Origin: Liolophura sinensis
Taxonomy: Eukaryota > Mollusca > Polyplacophora > Chitonida > Chitonidae
Direction: 5' to 3'
Length of the DNA stretch: 64,000 nucleotides
NCBI RefSeq assembly: GCF_032854445.1
Contig: NC_088305.1
Span: 8,231,717-8,295,716, forward strand
The notes under the pieces were generated by a model. The model ran no database searches, had not been told where the DNA came from, and saw nothing but the letters and a program-made list of their open reading frames with translations. Below, piece after piece: positions 57,858-64,000 of this stretch (positions are counted from its first letter, which is position 1; each line of letters opens with the position of its first letter). The position numbers and the translations under genes were made by a program.

Positions 57858-58020
57858 GTGGCTGTATTTAAGGCACACCATAGAGAAAATTTACTGGCAA
57901 AACTGACGCGGAACAACATTCTGTGTGTTTATGTTCCAGCGTGTTACACTGACAAACTCCAACCTCTAGACTTGTCCGTGAAAAAGGTCAAAGACGAACT
58001 GAAGAGCAGTTCCAAGGCTG
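57858..58020 (+). mobile_element. Transposase scrap, pogo/Tigger-type DDE domain
   Basis: Frame reads FKAHHRENLLAKL, then NNILCVYVPACYTDKLQPLD and LSVKK, matching the third-acidic-residue region of DDE_1 transposases (V.VPAGCT..LQPLD). Only this piece is present; the surrounding element ends were not found. Confidence 0.75.
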
Positions 58021-58139
58021 GTACGCTGGGAGAGGAAACTCAAGTGGACACCAAGACTTCCATCATGAAGCTCATACATAACAGGCTGTTGATGAAGGTA
58101 ATTGTCAAGCAAAGACAACTTTGTTAGACTGTTTTTTTT

Positions 58140-60420
58140 TTAAATCCGGGCTACATGTATTTAAGTAAATGTAAATACTGTATTGTAATGTACTGTCTGT
58201 ACATGTATTTGTTTCCTTTCTTAAATATTAGTAAATATTTATCAAAAGGCAAGTCATTTAATTTTGTTCTTCTTTCACCCCCTTTACTTTTGTGGTGGAA
58301 AGATTTTATGCCATGCAAGACTGTATATTCGCTGGTTGTTTATTTCCGGATAATTTGGCGACTATCTACAGCGGGAATATCTTTTAACCATTTGTGTTTG
58401 CAGTATTTTAGAGGCACCATGAATTCCTCAGTCTTTACACCTTGCCGGATTATCCTTACATAGAAAGTACTGATTTGACAAAACTTAATCCATTTCCCTG
58501 TCCACTCCTGGGCATCCCTCTTTGACAGCATTATACATTATATGCAACCCACGGCTACCAGTGGTCATTTGTTGGATTGAAATGTATCTACATTTGTGTG
58601 TCTAGATAGTCATATAACTCCCAGTTAACATTAGAACCGTCCATAAATATTTGAAACAGCTGGGCAAGTGACAACTCCCTGACCTGACAGATTCATTGAA
58701 ATAAATCACTAAATTGTTTGCACTGGCGTGCCGTATGAACTGAGAAAATGGGTGCTGACACCATCTGCTTAGCAAACACGAATATACACATCGAGTTGCT
58801 TTTTCTACTGAGGCTGTCATCAAATAGCAGAACAGAGCTGCCCCGACACCCGACTTTCTCTACCACCACATTCTTGAAATGTGGAGCAATCCGAAAACAG
58901 TCTTAATACCAGTTCTTTGTCTTACCACAAAAAATGTTCTCGCAATGTCATTTTCTGCAAACAGAGCCAGCAAAGCACTGGAAAACTATGCCATCATGTA
59001 AGCTGAACCTGTCGCCAGCCTCTCTGTCGGCCCTGGCTCCCAAAAACTCAGTGTGAGTCAGTGTTGGACAAGGCCGGTGTTTTTTGCCACTCGTGTGACA
59101 TTTCAATGCCGACTCAGTACAACTATATTTTAATCGTGTCTTATGCTTCTTTTTTGACACGGACTGAAGGCATTTCTGAAATTTGTGGTGAAACTACCAA
59201 TGGTTGCTGAAAACACCGTCACGGCGTGGTGCAGTCTGGGGGAAAATGCGACTGTCCGTCGTCGTCATGGAAACGAAGTGTTCTTCTCCTCACACATTAC
59301 GCCGTCAGGAATGTACAACAAACAATGTTACTTTCAAATATGGTCGTGGAGTGAACGATGAGAGAGGTATTAGATTGACAGGACCGACATCTAAAACGTG
59401 GTTACCTCCCTTAGCACCGATGTGTATAATGACAGTTTTAATTGTGTTCGACCACTCTGGCCTGCAGTCTAGAAAAAATTTCCTTAAGCATTTTACGTAT
59501 ATATGTTGGCAGTAAACTACTTGAGTAAAAAAAAAATAAGAATCGTTTTCTAAATTTCAAGCTCTTATTTAAGAAAACGTAATTTCCAAGCATTTTCTAG
59601 ATCTGGAAATCACATCTAAAATCAAGGGGTTTTATAGGACCTGAACGAACCCTGTCACTCTGAGTAGAGATGATACATATTCTATATGCAGAAATGAGAG
59701 GGTACAGCCCTTTACTTGCGTGGGGAGGGGGGAGTGTACGGCCTGAACGTGCCTTTCTCCTCATACCACCTGTCAGCCTGTTGATACTCTGAAGGCAAAG
59801 ATGTTGCAATTCCTCGTGCATGGCAGCTCTCACTTAGGTCAGATCATGAACATGTAGGTCCATTGCTTCCACACGACGACCACCTGGCCCAGCTGACGTA
59901 AAACGCGTCATAAAACCAAATGACGTTTTAATTGAGTAATGTCAACACTGCTCACTCCACGACCGTATTTGTAAAGCCATTGTTTCACATCAAAACTAGG
60001 GATGAGTGAAATGCATGTGTGTTATCATTAAGGCACATGGATTCTAATCTTTTTGTCGTTTTTCATTTGCGGAAGGGTCAATCTGTTCACAACCAGTCAT
60101 AATTTAAACTCTTCTGCTACAGAGAAAGAGTAATTGCATGCGTGCAAAATCACCACAGAGACAACCACGGGGGTACTTAATTAAGTTCTTTGTGTCTATA
60201 TCGAGACTGTTAGTACAGCCGTTCGCTTTGAGCATTACCTAGGAATCTCGGACCCACACAGCCTAGGAAATGAGCGATCGACGTTGTGTTTATGATAAGT
60301 CGACAGCCGAAAAGATAAGCAACATAAGTGTGTGCACATTTTAGTCCATGGAGACGAATTTAACCTGTCACGGCACCGGCATCAGGTTTTTAAATGGAGC
60401 ACTCTCTGGCGTTGGATTGG
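58140..60420. other. Non-coding, nothing recognised
   Basis: Several short frames on both strands without motifs or splice support. Pieces near 59,920-59,970 resemble 60,735-60,790. Confidence 0.5.
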
Positions 60421-60424
60421 ATTG

Positions 60425-60730
60425 GATAAAGTCCACACAGTCATCGAAAATACAATTTTGCGTCAAGAGAACAAGAGAGAATACCCAATAAGACACAACG
60501 TTAAAACTACTTGATCTATATGAGACATGATTAAAGACTTAGACCATAGAGAATTAAACCGGAGCGACAACAACTGTGTAATAGGGGGCAAATGGTCACA
60601 CATAACCAATGAAATGCGGACTGTCAATTTATTTCAGTCAAAAAAAGTTTTTATTCTGTGTACGTAAATGGTTAAATAGTAGCAAATTACACGGTTCCTA
60701 GCATAATGGCTTAAGTTGAATTATGAGATA
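60425..60730 (+). repeat. 0.3-kb repeat, copy 1 (contains family C)
   Basis: Begins ATAAAGTCCACACAGTCATC and passes through GGGCAAATGGTCACACATAA and AAATAGTAGCAAATTACAC. Paired with 61358-61700. Confidence 0.8.
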
Positions 60731-61357
60731 CCAAATGACGTTTTTTTATTGTGTAATTTCAACCATATCTTCAACACTGCTTACTCCAGAACCATACTTT
60801 TCTCCGGCCTTGGCTCGTCTTAAGCCTAATCTACCTGTCTACAGGCATAACAGTAACAGTTTGTCTAATAGCCTCCCCTGTCCTTTCCATTTAGATATTT
60901 TAGATTCAGCTGTGGAGGAAATCCAGGATGGCTAATGAGGATGAAGATGTAAATAACAGCATGGATTTCTCTGTAGCTCCTTCCACGAGGAAAGGAGGTG
61001 CACGGAACAGTTCCATAAGCTAAGAGGAGAAAAAGCGCTAAAGAAGCTTAAATGGGAAAGGCGTTGTTCAATGCTGTAGCCAATGTAAATGTTGTTATAA
61101 AGTTATTGGGGGTGGGGAGAGGGGATAATGAATGAATGATTGACTATGGCTTAACGCCAGGTCGGCCAAGACATACCGTGGCGAGAACATCAGGAAGCAA
61201 TGAATTGTTTATATCTAAGAATATTCAAAAATTAACTAAAACAGGCGGACAGGTTAAAAGATCAGTTAAAAGAATTAAACCTTAGTGAAAACCCGAAAAC
61301 CATGATATTTTTATGACACATATATATACACGTTACGTAATGACAGCATCTCCGGAC

Positions 61358-61750
61358 AATAAAGTCCACACAGTAAACAAAGAAATGTTTACTGTCCTTT
61401 TCAGGAGCACTAACGCCATGGAAAATACAGTTTTGCGTTAAGGGCATAAGACAGAATACCCAATACGACACATCATTAAAACTACTTCATCTATATGAGA
61501 TATAATTAAAAACATAGACCATAGAGAATATAACCAGAGCGGTAACAATTGTGTGATAGGTGGCAAATGGTCACACATAACCGATGAAATACGGATGGTC
61601 AATTTCCCTCAATTAAAAAAGCCTGTTTATGTAAATGGTTAAATAGTAGCAAATTATATGCCCATAGAACAATGGCTTAAGCAGAATTAGGTACAAAAAT
61701 GCAGTGATGTTATTTTCAATTTATTAGGCGTAACTGGTCTATGTTACGAC
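61358..61750 (+). repeat. 0.3-kb repeat, copy 2 (contains family C)
   Basis: Same order of blocks as copy 1 with an extra segment of about 40 bp near 61,380-61,415. Copies are diverged, so the duplication is old. Confidence 0.8.
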
Positions 61751-62690
61751 CCAAACTGTCTTTATTATAAAGAGATGGCTTGTTCAAAATACACGACAGC
61801 TTAGCCGCACAAAAAAGTAAAGAAAACCAGCAGATTTTATATTTCAACAATTTATTAGGTTTAACAAGAACAGATGACAAGACTTATACAATTACTAACG
61901 TACTTAAGTTTAACAAGAAAGGATAGCAATACCCATACAAATACTAAAGCACTTACATGTACAACGGTGTCAAGTCCAAATGTTGTAATGTCATCACATT
62001 TAATCTATAATAACATTAAAACTGTACGAAGGAATTTCATTAACATGAAAACAATGCAAAACTGAAGTGCCTTCTGAATCCTGAACACTGCATCATCAAC
62101 AATTTGCTGTAAGAAATCATGTCATGTAATGACAACTGTTGCAAGTAATGGAAGGAGAAATATGTAGGAACTGTCAACAGCAAGTCTGTAATTCTTCTGA
62201 TAGGGTTAAACAATAGATATAATATAATGAAATTCTATCAATTAAATTTGTGTGCAGAATAGTAATATAGAGATGTCCTTATACTGTACGTGTATCTGAG
62301 CCTCTAGCTCTACAGTAACACGTTTCGACTTTTGAAGATCCCCTACACACTTCACGCCTGAATTTTGGGCAATTGCACAAAGGTGATTATTCCAAAACGA
62401 CTACTTCTTGCAGTGCCTTTCTTTAAGACCTAGATGTTCCTGTAGTGCTTTTAAGAGAGGAGGTACAATTTTGGGGATACAGCTTCTCGACCCCGCAATA
62501 AAACGAGTTTTTTTATGGGGATTTGTGGGATGTTTGGGATACAGTAAAATTGTGCTTTACCGGTGTGACGGGAAGGTATGGATATACTCCCCAGTTTGTT
62601 AAACGACAGATGTGACGTCACGCTATTGTCTGATCAGCTGATTATTTTTAAATAATCTGCACTTTGGCGTTAGCGGTTTCAGTGGTGAAA
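61751..62690. other. Non-coding, nothing recognised
   Basis: Repeated TTTAACAAGAA words at 61,860-61,920; no coding support. Confidence 0.5.
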
Positions 62691-62694
62691 ACTT

Positions 62695-62795
62695 GCACCA
62701 TCTTAGTGCTTCTTCGTTTGGTGTACGGTAGAGCAGAATTCGAACCCACGAACACGAAGCTCTAAATACCTCGCTGAACTATCCGCGGTGGTCGT
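62695..62795 (-). mobile_element. tRNA-derived SINE head
   Basis: Reverse strand reads GCGGATAGTTCAGCGAGGTA and GTGGGTTCGAATTCTGC, good tRNA A/B boxes, but flanks do not fold as a tRNA. Confidence 0.65.
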
Positions 62796-62799
62796 ACAA

Positions 62800-63660
62800 C
62801 CTTCTCCTTTTAGCCGACTTTATACTTTCGTTATGACGTCAATTCTTTATCTGACCGGATTCAATTCCACTTAGCGATCTGAAAGGCCTTCATCGCCGGG
62901 CGAGGGAAACTGGTCCTCTTTCATACCTGGCTGGACATTCAGTTACAGAGGCTTTGGCTCACGAAATTTACGTCAACTTATCCCAGTGACTTCTAACATG
63001 ACACGCCTGGCGGCACAAAAGTTACGCAGCTTCGCATGCAAAATGTCTTGTTTTATTTTATACAAAAGATATTCTATGGAAATCTGACTAACCGCGTTCA
63101 CCAAGTATTTGTGTTGTTTTGCACATACGTAAACTGTCAATTCTTGAAAGATAATGTACAATTATTACACGGGTCCAAGGTGTCGTTTAAGTAGGAGAAA
63201 ACACTCGTAACTGTAGGTTCTTGAAAAACAATGAACTCGACTCTCGCGTCTCCTTCATTATGTTTCAGAAATCTACAATTACCAGTGTTATGTCGACTAC
63301 AGAAAAGGCTGATGTTTTGTAAATAGTTCCTTCTAAAATTTATAATCATTTTTGTGCTTTCTCCTTTAAAAATTTAGATAGTCCGTATGTGGTTTCCTGG
63401 CCATAGGACATATTGTCATTAGCCTTACGACATACTATATTTCTGTAGTCCGAAATTCCTGGCACTAATATGATAAAATATAGTATAAGCCATACTGAGT
63501 TATGACACATTTTTTGCTTTAAAAATCGTTTGAAAAGGTTAACAAAAGGAAAAGAAAAGCAAAAAGGAAAGGTCAACTGAAAGTTTAAAAGGAACAATTA
63601 CCACAAACTTTTGACCTAGTTTCGCCCATTGTTTGTAAAAAAGCCATGAGTATAGTAAAT
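62800..63660 (-). other. Presumed 3' flank or UTR of the fibrinogen-domain gene
   Basis: No coding. A possible AATAAA on the minus strand lies near 63,050, some 600 bp past the stop. Confidence 0.4.
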
Positions 63661-63923
63661 TTAGTGGATTTTCACCGGGCGTATCTTCATCTCGCTGAAC
63701 TGAAGAGGGAGATATTGAGACGACCATTGGCGCCATGTGACGAATGAACTATTTTTCTTGGACTTCTCCGGCACATCAACATACAACCCATTGAGATTGC
63801 TGTGATGACAACTACCGTACCACCAGGCCCCATGAAAATCCGTAGCACAGTTCTTACTGCTGTAGTCCTTATCTCTGTCATATGTCGAAAACTCCAAGCC
63901 ATTGTGGTAAGCCAAGGAGTCAC
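63661..63923 (-). CDS. Fibrinogen-related domain protein, terminal exon
   Basis: C-terminal exon of a secreted fibrinogen-domain (FReD) protein of the ficolin/tectonin/angiopoietin-like type; such proteins bind sugars or acetyl groups in invertebrate immunity and matrix. Acceptor ATTCCCTCAG, then 263 nt ending in TAA. Visible family features: calcium-site region STYDRDKDYSSKNCA, cysteine pair in NCATDFHGAWWYGSCHHSNL, NGLYVDV, and a final strand FSEMKIRP. About half of a FReD is present; the earlier exons and any signal peptide lie right of the window. Frame is clean. Which subfamily it belongs to cannot be told. Confidence 0.93.
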
Positions 63924-64000
63924 CTGAGGGAATAAAACGACTCAAAAGTCAAAAGCTGTATTCTGTGTAAATAAACCACAGACAATTAAGAATACACACA

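Noticed and set aside
58948..59160. Basic Cys-containing minus-strand frame
   Set aside because: No recognisable domain and no splice support.
62695..62795. Genuine tRNA gene
   Set aside because: A- and B-box-like motifs are present, but the acceptor stem and anticodon arm are not; the same holds for the other tRNA-like heads.

Overview
This is eukaryotic, animal DNA: intron-rich genes with GT/AG junctions, many tRNA-derived SINEs ending in AAATA-type tails, degraded LINEs, small inverted-repeat elements and long minisatellites. A metazoan chitin synthase and the SINE types point to a lophotrochozoan, most likely a mollusc; the species cannot be fixed from the sequence alone. A 200-base N run at 41380-41579 is an assembly gap.

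All four recognisable genes lie on the minus strand. (1) A chitin synthase occupies about 142-9912: nine exons joined here with matching phases give 1,170 codons, and the C-terminal exons lie left of the window. A possible core promoter sits near 10.4 kb. (2) An SLC23 nucleobase/ascorbate-type transporter occupies 20355-40168: thirteen exons joined in frame give 602 residues and a stop; only a short 5' exon is unseen. (3) Three exons of a SAMHD1-like dNTP hydrolase lie at 45834-49070; phases are intact but one codon is an in-frame TAG and no HD-domain exon is visible, so it may be a decayed or mis-assembled copy. (4) The terminal exon of a fibrinogen-domain protein lies at 63661-63923; the rest is to the right.

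The remainder is repeats. 10.5-20.3 kb is the 5' flank of chitin synthase and 3' flank of SLC23, with SINEs and a broken LINE (17.3-19.4 kb). The last SLC23 intron is mostly a 48-bp minisatellite (21.1-24.0 kb, about 61 units). Other SLC23 introns carry 21-, 18- and 26-bp arrays, a roughly 630-bp imperfect palindrome beside an exon (32.6-33.2 kb), and an old LINE piece. 40.3-47.5 kb holds 51- and 39-bp arrays, a long AT run, a retroelement fragment next to the gap, and a small TIR element. 47.5-48.5 kb is a 5'-truncated LINE with an open reverse transcriptase frame. 49.6-52.9 kb is a pair of 454-bp direct repeats with inverted ends around 2.44 kb. 53.8-55.2 kb is a dimeric 111-bp array. 56-63 kb is mostly non-coding, with a transposase scrap and a duplicated 0.3-kb repeat.

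The four genes act in unrelated processes (extracellular matrix synthesis, vitamin or nucleobase uptake, nucleotide-pool control, secreted lectin-like recognition); nothing suggests that they work as one system. The most unusual objects are the intronic palindrome, the paired 454-bp repeats, the interrupted SAMHD1-like exons and the density of minisatellites.
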